Shown: piece after piece, positions 55,045 through 64,000 of the stretch
Numbering within the stretch: position 1 is the stretch's first letter
Layout: each line of letters starts with the position of its first letter
Assembly (NCBI GenBank): GCA_033961575.1
Contig: CM066727.1
Location: forward strand, 117,478,434 to 117,542,433
DNA length: 64,000 bases
Origin: Aselliscus stoliczkanus
Taxonomy: Eukaryota; Chordata; Mammalia; Chiroptera; Hipposideridae
Reading direction: 5' to 3'
Made by a program: the position numbers and the translations under genes
Notes under the pieces: model-generated
Seen by the model: the letters and a program-made list of their open reading frames with translations, nothing else
What the model was told of the DNA's origin: nothing
Database searches by the model: none

Positions 55045-55740
55045 CCCAACTCTCCACTAATTTTGGAAAACAGAGTGGGAGGGTGTAGTAGTTGACACGT
55101 TACTTATTTAGATGAGCTTAGATGCCTGTGAGATGGAGGCTGCCATTCTCCATCTCCCACAAATGGCGTGGTCCTTGCCTGGAATTGTAAAGGCCTGTGG
55201 GACAGAGTGGAGATGAACAGACTTGGGTGTATAGCAGAGAAGCTGTTGGTGATATATGGACAGGCCAAGCTGTGGGAGAGAAATCCAAAAATCCATCCAT
55301 GAAGCCCCTAAGTAATTAAGTAAATAAATGGATTCACCAACTGAGAGCCATGCTGCTAAAAAGGCTTTGTGGTGTCCCTTTCATGAAAGGAAAACAACCC
55401 ATGGCTTGTTTCCTTCTTAGCTATGTATTTGTAATTGAGGCCATGCTTGTTTGCACAACCAATCCTATGGGTACAAGTCAATGTATTTTGTTTTTAGCAC
55501 TATTCTACTCAGTTGCCAAGAAACACAACAGTTGCTTAATGGTTTATCTAATTCATCCTGTTAATCCTTTGCAATATGATCCATTTCTTTGTTCTTGGTT
55601 AAACCAATCATGTGACTATATTCTAAATAAAATTCTGCTCTTTTCATCACCGCCCTCCATCTCCTAGGCAGGTGCACACAGTCCATGCACACACACTTAC
55701 ATGCACACATACGTCTGTATACAAAGCTTCAGGAAGATAA
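55045..55740. other. Unassigned non-coding stretch
   Basis: Includes a 105-codon frame (55350-55667) without a domain and a short CACA-rich run near 55690-55710. A TTCTAAATAAAATTCTGC at 55621-55638 is polyadenylation-like but has no partner features. Confidence 0.4.
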
Positions 55741-55754
55741 AGAAAAACAGCTTA

Positions 55755-55941
55755 TGAGGTGACCGGTTAGCTCAGTTGGTTAGAGCGTGGTGCTGATAAC
55801 AACAAGGTTGCTGGTTTGGTTCCCGCATGGGCCACTGTGAGCTGCGCCCTACCTAAAAGAGTCAACTATGCCATTGTTGTGTGAAAGCAATGTGCAACCA
55901 ATGACCATGGCTGTTCCCCAATAATTTTTTTTTTTTAATAT
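55755..55941 (+). repeat. tRNA-Ile-derived SINE with imperfect TSD
   Basis: The head GACCGGTTAGCTCAGTTGGT...TAGAGCGTGGTGCTGATAAC is close to tRNA-Ile, with a perfect A box (TAGCTCAGTTGG, 55768-55779). The B box (GGTTTGGTTCC, 55813-55823) has lost the consensus GATCC. The body is CATGGGCCACTGTGAGCTGC, ending CTGTTCCCCAATAATTTTTT. Flanks AGAAAAACAGCTTA (55741-55754) and AGAAATCAGCTTA (55942-55954) are an imperfect duplication. The acceptor end is not tRNA-like, so it is not a tRNA gene. The CATGGGCCA and TTCCCCAATAA parts are shared with the elements at 15807 and 51068. Confidence 0.92.
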
Positions 55942-55959
55942 AGAAATCAGCTTAGGGCA

Positions 55960-56262
55960 GGAACAAGCATCCTCTAACCCTCTGAAACTCGCCTTATGAC
56001 GACAACCCAGAGAGCTGTCACATCTTGAGGACCTGAATTTGAATTCTTCAGAAGCTGTGCTACTCTGGCTAATGAGCTTGCCAGGTGTTCTGAAAATTAT
56101 CCAGAACATCTTGTTTTTAGTTGTATCATGCTGCTGAAAATATTTTTATAATGCATTAGCCCCTTTTCTTACCTTGGTAAATATCACGAATAATTGAACC
56201 TACCTTTGAATGATTAAGCCCCATTAGAATTGGGAGTAGAGGCTCATTAAGTTGTAAAGGAA
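55960..56262. other. Unassigned non-coding stretch
   Basis: No repeat or gene was recognised. Confidence 0.45.
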
Positions 56263-56264
56263 AT

Positions 56265-56465
56265 GGGTTTTGGAATGAGACAAATCTGGAGTTGGATTTT
56301 GGCTTTGAATGCCACTCACAGGCCACGCGACTTTAGGCAACTTTTATTAACCTTGGCTTTATTTACTGGCCTGCAGAAATAGAAATGATCACATTTACCT
56401 TGTAGGGCTGTTATGAGCGTTAGGAATAATGTTAGGTCAATTGCCTGGAGCTTAGTAGTATACTG
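56265..56465 (+). repeat. MIR SINE, nearly full length
   Basis: TTTTGGAATGAGACAAATCT, GGAGTTGGATTTTGGCTTTG, GCGACTTTAGGCAACTTTTA, ACCTTGTAGGGCTGTTATGA and TTGCCTGGAGCTTAGTAGTA follow MIR order. Confidence 0.9.
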
Positions 56466-56469
56466 CATA

Positions 56470-57612
56470 TGGCAGCAATTTTGTGTTGGCTTTTATTATT
56501 CCAGAGAATGTCAGAGGAACATATAGTTATAAGAGGTGCAGGAAATTGAAACTGAGTCAAACGTAGACTGTCCTTGGACAGCCTTCTGACAAGCTGAATT
56601 CTGATGTCAAAACCGATGTCCTTCCTCTTAATGAAACTGGAGTATAGTGGGGAAAGTTGCTCATCTGACGTGTCTATTTGGTTTCTCGCTGCAGAGTTGC
56701 TGGTCTGTGGAGCCTGCATGGGTGAGGCATCCGTTAGCTATCCCCTGGCTCTGCTAGAGCCCAGATGAAACACAAGAGCAGAGGGACTGGGGCTTCAGCT
56801 CCTGCCACACATGGGAGTGATGGGGGTGGCTGACTTGGACTTCTTGCCCCAGATCTTACAGCGGCTGCCTGGTCCTCAAGCCACTGGTAACATCCTTCAC
56901 TCAGTGTAATGGGGTGGGTGGGTGGGGTCACTTATGTCTGGCAGAATGTCTTGTTGTTGAGCAGAGAGAAACTTGGAGAAGCGAACAAAAATATGCTCCT
57001 TGAGCATCTTGGGTCTCTAGTAGGTTTTAAGGCAAAGAACATTTTAATGAAATATCAGGAAATCATAAATATGGATTGCAGTTCTTGGCCTCAAAGACAT
57101 CTAGATGCTAACTTAAGGAGGAAGGGAGGTTTGGGCAGAATATGTTAATCGAAGTTACCTTCTCAACTCGAAGCAGTTGAAAACCCATGAGGGAAAGATC
57201 CAGATGGTGGTGTCAAGAGGGCCAGTGGCTCCCAAGAATCACAGCCCTGCCTGATTTCTAAGGACAGAATTGTATTCAGTGAGCTCTGTATTTGTCAACC
57301 TGCAATGTGCAGCCAAAACCTCAAAGGGTCCACTTGATCAGAAAGAGCCGAGGCCACTTAAATGTCTTTCCTTCCCTTTCTCTTGTTCAAACATCATGAC
57401 AATACCCCCTGACACGTTTGGCTAGTAAGATATACGAAGGACGAAACTTAGGGGAATGAAACAATCCCCAGCCTATTCCCAGTCTCCCAGCCAGTTTTTT
57501 CCCAAGGCTGGATTTTTGATTATTAATTAATCACAAATTAGTAATAACAAACAGTAAATGATAGGAACGTGTCGTAATGTCTTCCATGCTTTAAAAACGC
57601 TAAATGGCGATC
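56470..57612. other. Unassigned non-coding stretch
   Basis: No repeat or gene was recognised. Open frames are all below 100 codons. Confidence 0.45.
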
Positions 57613-57614
57613 CC

Positions 57615-57755
57615 CATAATAGATTCTCAATAAATGTAATTAAATGCCTCCTGATGCCAAGTGCTCTGCTGGGCACATGGAAATCACAGAGAAGCACTGG
57701 GAGTGTCTCCAGCTCCCCCAAGGGAATTCAAACTGGTGGGGAGTGCAGGGGTTTC
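57615..57755 (-). repeat. L2 LINE 3' end, antisense, divergent
   Basis: ATTAAATGCCTCCTGATGCC, AAGTGCTCTGCTGGGCACAT and AATTCAAACTGGTGGGGAGT parallel 'attgagcacctactatgtgccaggcactgtgctaggc...cattctagtggggga'. Confidence 0.6.
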
Positions 57756-57759
57756 AAGA

Positions 57760-58700
57760 GAAGGCCACTGGCCATACCAGGCAGTGAGTGCCGAGTGTCA
57801 GGTGATTGGGGGCTAGCTACCTCCAGGAGGCCCCTGGACCAGGAGACACATTAGTTGGAATGTGTCTCCTCCTTGTGGGTTCCATGGCATCAGTTTCACT
57901 GGGAGAAACCCCAGTTAGTTCCAGACAGTAGCAGTTTTTAAAGCCCAAGGAAGGAATTTTTAAGGGGGTCAGGAGAGAGGTGGTTATTCTCTCCCTGGAA
58001 TCTTTGATCCAACAAACCTGTCAAGGGGAAGGACCATGAAGCATTTGTCCCAAAACTTCAGATTTGTGACATTAAATAGCTACCTGCCCTGGGTGTGCAT
58101 GCCTCACACTCACATGGACAGTCAAAGCTGGACCTTGCTTCCCACAGGACCCGCCACCCTGCCTGGTCCCCTGGCCAGTGGGCTCTCGGACACCAGAGGA
58201 CCTTCCCAGGCACAACCAGCCCTCATTACTGTTAGTCTTTTCCTGAGGACCTGCCAGATACACTCAGCCTTGACGTGGCCTCTGCTTTTCTTGTGACCAT
58301 TATGCTCTGCTCAGCCTCCTCTCTGGAATTCAGCCCCCCTTTCTTAAAGGGGTACCCTAAGTTTCCCTTGTAGGTCTCCTTTCCATCATTCCTCCATTCA
58401 CCTCCCACCTCCTTCTTCAAAACCCTATTAGAAAACACGAATTATGTCCTCCCCTCAACTTCCCTGAGTGTGTGAAGCACTCATGTTTACAGGAATGAGC
58501 TCCTCTCCTGGCTAATCTATCTGTCAACGAAGTGTATTTCTCCAGGCACATGGCTTTAAACTTCGTTGTGAGGGAGGCAGACAGATGAAAAGACACAGTG
58601 CTGGTTCGTAGGGAGCCCAGGTCCAGGAAAGGCAGGGATGTCAGAGAGAACCCTTACCAAGCTCCAGGGGAGCGGACTCTGGCACAGGTGATGCCGAGGG
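57760..58700. other. Unassigned non-coding stretch
   Basis: No repeat or gene was recognised. The pyrimidine-rich part at 58300-58430 has no SINE features. Confidence 0.45.
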
Positions 58701-58704
58701 GGTG

Positions 58705-58768
58705 TGGCCCCACAGAGAGGGCAACGGGGCACTGAATGGCCCCACAGAGAGGGCAACGGGGCACTGAA
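58705..58768. repeat. Perfect 32-bp tandem duplication
   Basis: Two adjacent identical 32-bp units, 58705-58736 and 58737-58768, each starting TGGCCCCACAGAGAGGGCAA and ending CGGGGCACTGAA. Zero mismatches imply a very recent duplication or an assembly or collapse artefact. Both copies keep the CpG. Confidence 0.97.
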
Positions 58769-58769
58769 G

Positions 58770-59088
58770 ACAGCGTGGGCCTGGGGTCCTGAAGGCGAGC
58801 TTTGTGTGGCCTTAGAAACGACATGGTCATTAGAAAGTAGAGTTGAGGAAACAGCCCAAGAATCAAGGCAGGGGTACTTCCATATTGAGAACCAAAAGGA
58901 TCCTTTTGAAAATTCGGGCCATGATAGATAGAAGGGAGAAGGGAGAGGGGAGAGGGGATGGCATGGGGGAGAAACGGCTACCCTGAGTATACTGGCAAGA
59001 ACCTGGAAAGCCTGTTAAGTGACTCAGAGGACGCTGGCGACAAATTGAAGTGGCAGTTTGAAGACGTGAAAACAACCCATGGACTCTA
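58770..59088. other. Unassigned non-coding stretch
   Basis: A short GAAGGGAGA-type purine run lies at 58930-58962. Nothing else was recognised. Confidence 0.45.
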
Positions 59089-59089
59089 G

Positions 59090-59190
59090 TCTGAGTTCAG
59101 GTCCTGACTGTCGGTGCTGCCACCCACACGTGGACAGGTCATTTAACTCCCAGCCGCAGTCTCCTCTCCTTTGCAGTGGAGGTGGCAGTC
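59090..59190 (+). repeat. MIR SINE fragment, divergent
   Basis: GAGTTCAGGTCCTGACTGTC, GGACAGGTCATTTAACTCCC and CAGTCTCCTCTCCTTTGCAG parallel the MIR tRNA and core segments. Confidence 0.65.
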
Positions 59191-59194
59191 ATGG

Positions 59195-59635
59195 TGAAAA
59201 AGGGCAAATGCAACAGCTGCATGTTCCTTCCTTCCCCCTCGCCAGCCGCTGGCCCTGCCTTTTGCTGCCACATCTGCTTCCCCTTCTAGCCAGGGCCACC
59301 GGGACCTCGTCCCATGAGCCATGAGAGAGGCTTGGAGGAGCAAGTCCTCTGACCTTCTAGGAGGAAACAGCCCTAAGTAACGGGGTCTGTGCCAGGACGG
59401 ACCGATGAAAGGGAGGCCCCACATCCCAGCCGCCAAGGCCCAGCCAGCTACCCTTGGCCCCGTGCAGTTTGCTTGAAGATGGCCTTTACCACCTCTGGCG
59501 CGCTGGGACCCAGCGAGGTACAGTTTTCCTCTCCGTAGGCCTGACCCACTTCTGGTGAAGAAGGGCTTAGATCTCTCGGGGAGAAGAAAACCAATGAACC
59601 AACTTTATATTCCTTTCCTGTGGTTTTTTAGAAAT
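59195..59635. other. Unassigned non-coding stretch
   Basis: GC-moderate unique-looking sequence. A 97-codon minus frame (59143-59436) has no recognisable domain. Confidence 0.45.
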
Positions 59636-59639
59636 ATTA

Positions 59640-59763
59640 CAACAGTCCTTCAAATGGGCTCCTCAGTTTTGTGAATGGTAAACTGAAGCACAGGGAAGAG
59701 TAGCCACACACTTTATCCCATAGTGAGTCAGAGTCAGGGTTCTGGGGTGCCGAGCCCCAGCTC
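59640..59763 (-). repeat. MIR SINE fragment, antisense
   Basis: GGTAAACTGAAGCACAGGGA and GTGAGTCAGAGTCAGGGTTC, then GAGCCCCAGCTCCTGACTG, follow antisense MIR order. It directly precedes a MER5A-like element. Confidence 0.7.
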
Positions 59764-59764
59764 C

Positions 59765-59945
59765 TGACTGAGGTTTGGGAACCTTAATGTGCATACAAAT
59801 CACCAGGGCCTGTTACAAGCAGACCCTCTGGACCCACTCTGCAGTGGCCTGGGAGGCCTGGGGTGGGGCCCAGGGCTTTCCTGGTCACAGGCTCCCAGAG
59901 TCCTCTGACGGGAAGCCCAGGGACCATACTGGAACCTCTGTCCTA
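59765..59945 (+). mobile_element. MER5A-like hAT-Charlie element, nearly full length
   Basis: GGTTTGGGAACCTTAATGTG, CATACAAATCACCAGGGCCT, GGTGGGGCCCAGGGCTTTCC and CCAGGGACCATACTGGAACC follow the MER5A group from end to end at about 180 bp, the family's usual length. Confidence 0.9.
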
Positions 59946-59949
59946 AGCC

Positions 59950-61050
59950 TGAGATACTCCTGTTTCCTCTGTTCCTTCTCCTCTCGTGACACAGAATGTC
60001 TTTCTCAGCTGTTCTCGCTCTCTGGCCCCGGCATGATCTGGTGGCACCCTCTGAAAACCCCTGCTCTGGCCTCTGTCACTTCCATGCCCAGCCTCTGGAT
60101 GGGGCCCAGGCTGGTGAGCTGTCTGTGAGGCCAAGAGAGGACCACTTGGAGGGCTCCTGGGTGTGTGGGCCAGGCCTCAATCATAACATCCAAGCCAGGG
60201 GCTGTGGGCTTGCACCTCTCTTCTCTCCCTCCCTGCAGGGGCTGGTGCTTAAGGCAAGCCTGAACCAGTGTCCTGTGGCCCAGAACCTCCCTGCTGGGCA
60301 CAGCTTGGCCACCTTCTTTCTCCAGACTTCCTGCTTTGGGGCCCTAATCTCTCCTATCAGTGACCCCATCTCTTAGCTCCCCGAGTTCTCTTGCCATGTC
60401 TTCCAGGCTCCTGTCTGATTTCACCCTATTGAGATCCCCAACATCCAGCCTGTCAGAATGGAGCTGAGAGGCTGTGACTAATGTGCTTGAAGGTGAGTCA
60501 TCTGCTAAATATAAAAACCCACTCACTCCTGGGATGCAAAAGCTGCCGAGAGGCTCTGTGTCCTTCCCACCCAATCCATCCTTCCTCAGGGGGCCGTTTA
60601 TTCCCCCTGAAGCTTATTCATGAACAGCAAACAAATAAATACCAAAGAGTGGCAGCAGCAGCCTGGTCTCCCTGCTCTGCAGCTCGCTCCTGCAGAGCTC
60701 TGAAGGCGCTGCAGGAGGAAGGGTCCACTTAGGAAGACGGTGGCCTGGGCCCTCCACGCAACTGTGAAGGAGGCAGAATTTACCTTCAGGACTTCACCTC
60801 TCTTCTTTCTGCCCCTATTCTTATCCAGGAGACCCCAAACCACCTATCTTCTCGCAAAGGTAAAGCTGAACCCTGTAAGCACAACTGCATCCTGAAGGAA
60901 CCAGGTGATGCTTGACTATGTGGGACTGAAAGCTGATGGGGGGCTCAGGGATGGGCCTCTTTTTGGACAGGTGCCCTCCTTTAGTGTCACTAGATTCCCT
61001 CCGCACAGATTACTTTCTGCATCTTTGCTGCCCTTAAAATGTGGGCCCTT
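59950..61050. other. Unassigned non-coding stretch
   Basis: Frames up to 126 codons overlap on both strands between 59996 and 60376 with no recognisable domain. No repeat was recognised. Confidence 0.45.
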
Positions 61051-61051
61051 C

Positions 61052-61076
<25 letters not shown>
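61052..61076. repeat. (TA)n dinucleotide repeat
   Basis: A pure AT alternation of about 25 bp followed by AAATAAAATA. Confidence 0.95.
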
Positions 61077-61082
<6 letters not shown>

Positions 61083-61094
61083 ATATCACATGTA

Positions 61095-61330
61095 TTTTTA
61101 ATACCAGACACTTATTTTTTGTCAGGTACCATGTTCAGCATCTGACATGGATTATTTCAATTAATTTCCTCAATTCTGTGAGATAGGTCTATTGTTATTC
61201 TCAGCTTACAGAGGAGAAAAAACAAAAACAAAAAGCAAAGTTGAGAAGATGAAAAGAGTTGTTTGAAAGTACAATACTAGGGGTGTCAGAACCATGATTT
61301 AAGTCAGTACTTTATACTTGATCTCTAAGC
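61095..61330 (-). repeat. MIR SINE, antisense, with A-rich insertion
   Basis: AATACCAGACACTTATTTTT, GGATTATTTCAATTAATTTC, GAGATAGGTCTATTGTTATT and CTCAGCTTACAGAGGAGAAA follow antisense MIR order. An AAACAAAAACAAAAAG run expands the middle. Confidence 0.82.
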
Positions 61331-61413
61331 TAAACCAGCAAATTTTAAATTTCCTTTGATGCCAGCCTGACCCAAACATAGTAAGAAAAATATTTTATGT
61401 CATGATGCAGTGA

Positions 61414-61414
<1 letters not shown>

Positions 61415-61457
<43 letters not shown>

Positions 61458-61472
61458 CTACACACACACACA
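61415..61472. repeat. (CA)n microsatellite
   Basis: About 58 bp of CA with one TATCTA interruption. Confidence 0.97.
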
Positions 61473-61689
61473 TAAAACAAACATTTGGGGAAACAACACT
61501 TACTCTTGCTGCCTTCTAATTCTGGTCTATTCTGTTCCGGTTTGGTCTAATTTTATTTAAAAAGTTAAATAAATCCTCAGCCCACCACATTTCTTTCATG
61601 ATCCTCTATAGGTCATTATCTGAAGTTTGAAAACTGGGTTATACATACTTAAACTATACTAACTGTCCCACGGGACAGCGGCTGGAAAG

Positions 61690-61802
61690 CCAAGTTCTAG
61701 TCCTGGGACAGGAACTAACTTCTATGACTTTAGACAAGTGTCTTCCCTCCCTGGGCCTGATCTTCCTAAAGCATGTTGTGTAATAGAGTTGTGCCAAATG
61801 AC
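61690..61802 (+). repeat. MIR SINE fragment
   Basis: CCAAGTTCTAGTCCTGGGAC, GACTTTAGACAAGTGTCTTC and CCTCCCTGGGCCTGATCTTC parallel the MIR tRNA-proximal half and core. Confidence 0.75.
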
Positions 61803-61804
61803 CC

Positions 61805-62222
61805 TAGAGGCCCCACTTTCTGTAATCATTGCAAACCCTTCGCTTACCTCTCCCTCTCGGGGAAGCAGCGCCACCCCCCAGCCTTGCATCTCACGTGTGT
61901 GTACCTATGCACACCTGTGATGTAGAGAGAAGGACTGACTGATGTCCTGGCGAGTCTTCACTCCCACCTTGATGGTGCAGCATAAAAGAAAGAGAAAATA
62001 CAGTTTCTACCAGTCTGGGATTTATACTCTCCTGAAAAGGCACATTTTCTCATGTGCATTGTTAATGTGACCCCCCCAACCCCACCTCCGTCTTTTCATT
62101 TGTCTGCTCCTTTATCTTAGTAGGCTGTTTGAAAAGCTGAGGAAAGACCATTTCAATGGAGATTAGAATCTGTGAGTGGCAGTAGAAAGAGACAGAGACA
62201 GAGGGCAACTGGGATAAATCAG
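61805..62222. other. Unassigned non-coding stretch
   Basis: No repeat or gene was recognised. Confidence 0.45.
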
Positions 62223-62224
62223 AA

Positions 62225-62337
62225 TGGTGTGTCTGACTCAACAGGACTGGGGTCCTTGTCCCCCTTGGGCCGCTGAGTGGCTGTGTGACCTTGGGCATGA
62301 CACCTGACCTCTGTGGCATGTACTGATAAGGTCCCAT
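62225..62337 (+). repeat. MIR SINE fragment
   Basis: GGGGTCCTTGTCCCCCTTGG, GGCTGTGTGACCTTGGGCAT and GACACCTGACCTCTGTGGCA match the MIR tRNA-related region and start of the core. Confidence 0.8.
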
Positions 62338-62339
62338 CT

Positions 62340-63530
62340 AGTCCAGACATTTCAGAATTATTAGTTTACACAATGAGGCAGGGGGAGAGAGAACAAGCCT
62401 TTGGGTGATGCTTTCCGTCAAAGACCAAACTGAGGATGAGAATCACTTCGTTTTAATTTCAGAAATAACCAGTCATTCTTCCGTTGGCCTCACTCAAAGG
62501 ATGTTTATCTAACTCCGATGAGTTTCAAACTTCCAAATTGGCTGCCATGGTAGGCAAGCTCCTATGTACAGGCTGCACACCAGGGGCAATGCCACAGAGA
62601 TACTAGAGCAGATCAGCACACGGGCAATTCCCATCCTGTAGCTGAAGCTTTGGCAGAGAATAGCTTTGCTCAGGTCCCGGGCTCATTGGTGACCTGACCC
62701 TGTTGGTGATGTCACTGCATCTATCCCTGAGGCGGTCCCATCCCAGCCCTGGACTTGGCTGGGTTACCTGCAGGCCTTCATCTCTCAGACTTTTGGGTAA
62801 GGATTATGTGGGGCTACTATGCCTCCCCATCTCTGTGCACCCCAGGCCCACCCATGGCAGGCAAAACGTGCTACTCCTTGGAGCCTGGCTCTTCAGGACA
62901 CAGCTCCCAGAGGCAGTATAGGCAGGAGCATCCCTGCAGCTCCAAGGGCGTGATGGGGATGCCTCCTGTCTGGAGGCCCTGATCGCGCTCACCCTCCACC
63001 GCCCTGGGAGGACACTCAGGCAACTAGGCCTATGCCCTTTGGCCTTCCCCACCCTTCTGGAAGACGGACCATCCTGGCAGTGGTCTGGAGGCCCAGGGCA
63101 CACAGGAAGCAGAATTCCTTTTACCTGCAGCTGAGCACCTCCTTCCTCCCTTACTGGCAGCCCCACCGGAAGCCACGTGGAACTTGGCTGTCTAACTGAA
63201 TCTCACAGACTGAAAGAGACTTTGAAGGGTAGTCTTGGTCCCCTACCTAAGGAGAAGACACAGACCCCAGTGACCACAGTTTCTGAGGGCAGAGGAGGAC
63301 AAGCTGCAGTTCTTGAGAGGCTCGACTTCCTGCCTCAGCAGGTCTCTCCCATTTGCATTCTCCTCGCCCCCTCAGCCGGGGATGCTGTGGCCTGGCCTCT
63401 CCCTGGCAGAGTGCCCTGGCTCCCCTCGAAGAGGCAAGAGGAGGGTCACGGCATCACCACCCTCCTGAGCAACAAGGGTCTGCATTTCTAGTTGTACCTT
63501 GTCAAAACTGAGCCAGCATGCCTCCACTTC
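62340..63530. other. Unassigned GC-moderate stretch
   Basis: Open frames of 104-120 codons overlap on both strands without domains. No repeat was recognised. Confidence 0.45.
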
Positions 63531-63534
63531 CTTC

Positions 63535-63605
63535 ACCTGAACATTTATAAGCACCTACTATGTGCCAGGCACTTCCTCCATCCTTAAAATGCAATTTGTG
63601 CACAG
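63535..63605 (-). repeat. MIR/L2 terminal fragment, antisense
   Basis: GAACATTTATAAGCACCTAC and TATGTGCCAGGCACTTCCTC are the shared MIR/L2 3' end read backwards, too short to tell the two apart. Confidence 0.8.
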
Positions 63606-63609
63606 CAGC

Positions 63610-64000
63610 AGGCCTCTGTGTATGGTCAGCTCAGGAATGAGATGCAGAACGTGGAGGTGTGGTGCCTGTGTGCGCTTGCCCATCTGATCAAAGGCAAGTG
63701 GCAGAACACACGGGTGCTGCCCCCTCCCTTTCCTCCTCTGCTCCAGTTAATCAGGGGGAATAAGGCTGTGCCCTGCTCAGGTGTGCGCAAGAACACTGTG
63801 CTTACAGAGCCTTGGAAAAAGGAGCATCTGCCTGCAAAACGTTTCCTGCAATTGTAGCAGGAGGAGGCACGATTGTTGGCTTGGTGTACGTTCGGAGCAG
63901 ATGCTGCAGATGAGGAAAATGGGGTGCTGTCTTCTTGGGGTCTGCTGCACTCTGGCCGGGACGCTGAGGCCATTATAGGGAGGGTGGTGCAGGAACTTGG
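63610..64000. other. Unassigned non-coding stretch at window end
   Basis: No repeat or gene was recognised. The 115-codon minus frame (63626-63973) has no recognisable domain. Confidence 0.45.

Noticed and set aside
55759..55832. tRNA-Ile gene
   Set aside because: The A box is perfect, but the B box is mutated, the acceptor stem is incomplete, and the unit continues into a SINE body with an A/T tail and target duplications.

Overview
The window is 64 kb of nuclear DNA from a placental mammal. The evidence is very long non-coding sequence with no operon structure, dense remnants of MIR and L2, degraded L1, hAT-Charlie fossils (MER5A- and MER20-like), a mariner element, and several young tRNA-derived SINEs with A-tails and clean target-site duplications. 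There is no Alu, B1/B2, carnivore CAN SINE or bovine BovB. The younger SINEs are lineage-specific. Their tRNA-like heads (GGCCGAGTGG type and tRNA-Ile type) and their tails (ACAACTAGACTGAA, ending in CCCCAATAAA) remind me most of composite tRNA SINEs of yinpterochiropteran (horseshoe-bat-like) bats, with colugo as the main alternative. This is recognition from memory, not a database match.

I find no convincing protein-coding gene, rRNA or functional tRNA. All open frames are short, start at arbitrary ATGs, and lie in repeats or in sequence without recognisable domains. The only recognisable protein remnant is the C-terminal half of a mariner transposase (about 38.36-38.85 kb), broken by a frameshift and stops. 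The window is best read as intergenic or deep intronic DNA.

Layout. 0-7 kb: a purine microsatellite, one antisense SINE, then MIR and several L2 pieces. 7.2-9.5 kb: an antisense old L1 5'UTR that runs directly into a sense L1 3' end, itself hit by a SINE. 10-12 kb: an L2 split by a SINE, then an antisense L1 ORF2/3'UTR end. 12-20 kb: mostly unique, with a TTCC microsatellite, AT-rich unique DNA, a GC-tailed SINE with a 17-bp duplication, MER20 and MIR. 20-38 kb: alternating L2 and MIR with two more SINEs and a TG microsatellite. 38-44 kb: a hAT remnant, an internally deleted mariner, and an 80-bp mariner-type MITE. 44-51 kb: largely unassigned, with MIR, L2 and one SINE. 51-52 kb: a 468-bp composite retroposon (tRNA-SINE head, 20-bp tandem repeat block, second SINE module, AATAAA and TAA tail), the most unusual object here. 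52-64 kb: a possible LTR-like stretch, MER20, microsatellites, a tRNA-Ile SINE, a perfect 32-bp tandem duplication, and otherwise unique DNA.

The features do not form a pathway. They record successive waves of retroposition: MIR and L2 are oldest, old L1 and hAT follow, and mariner and tRNA SINEs are youngest, as the nesting shows.
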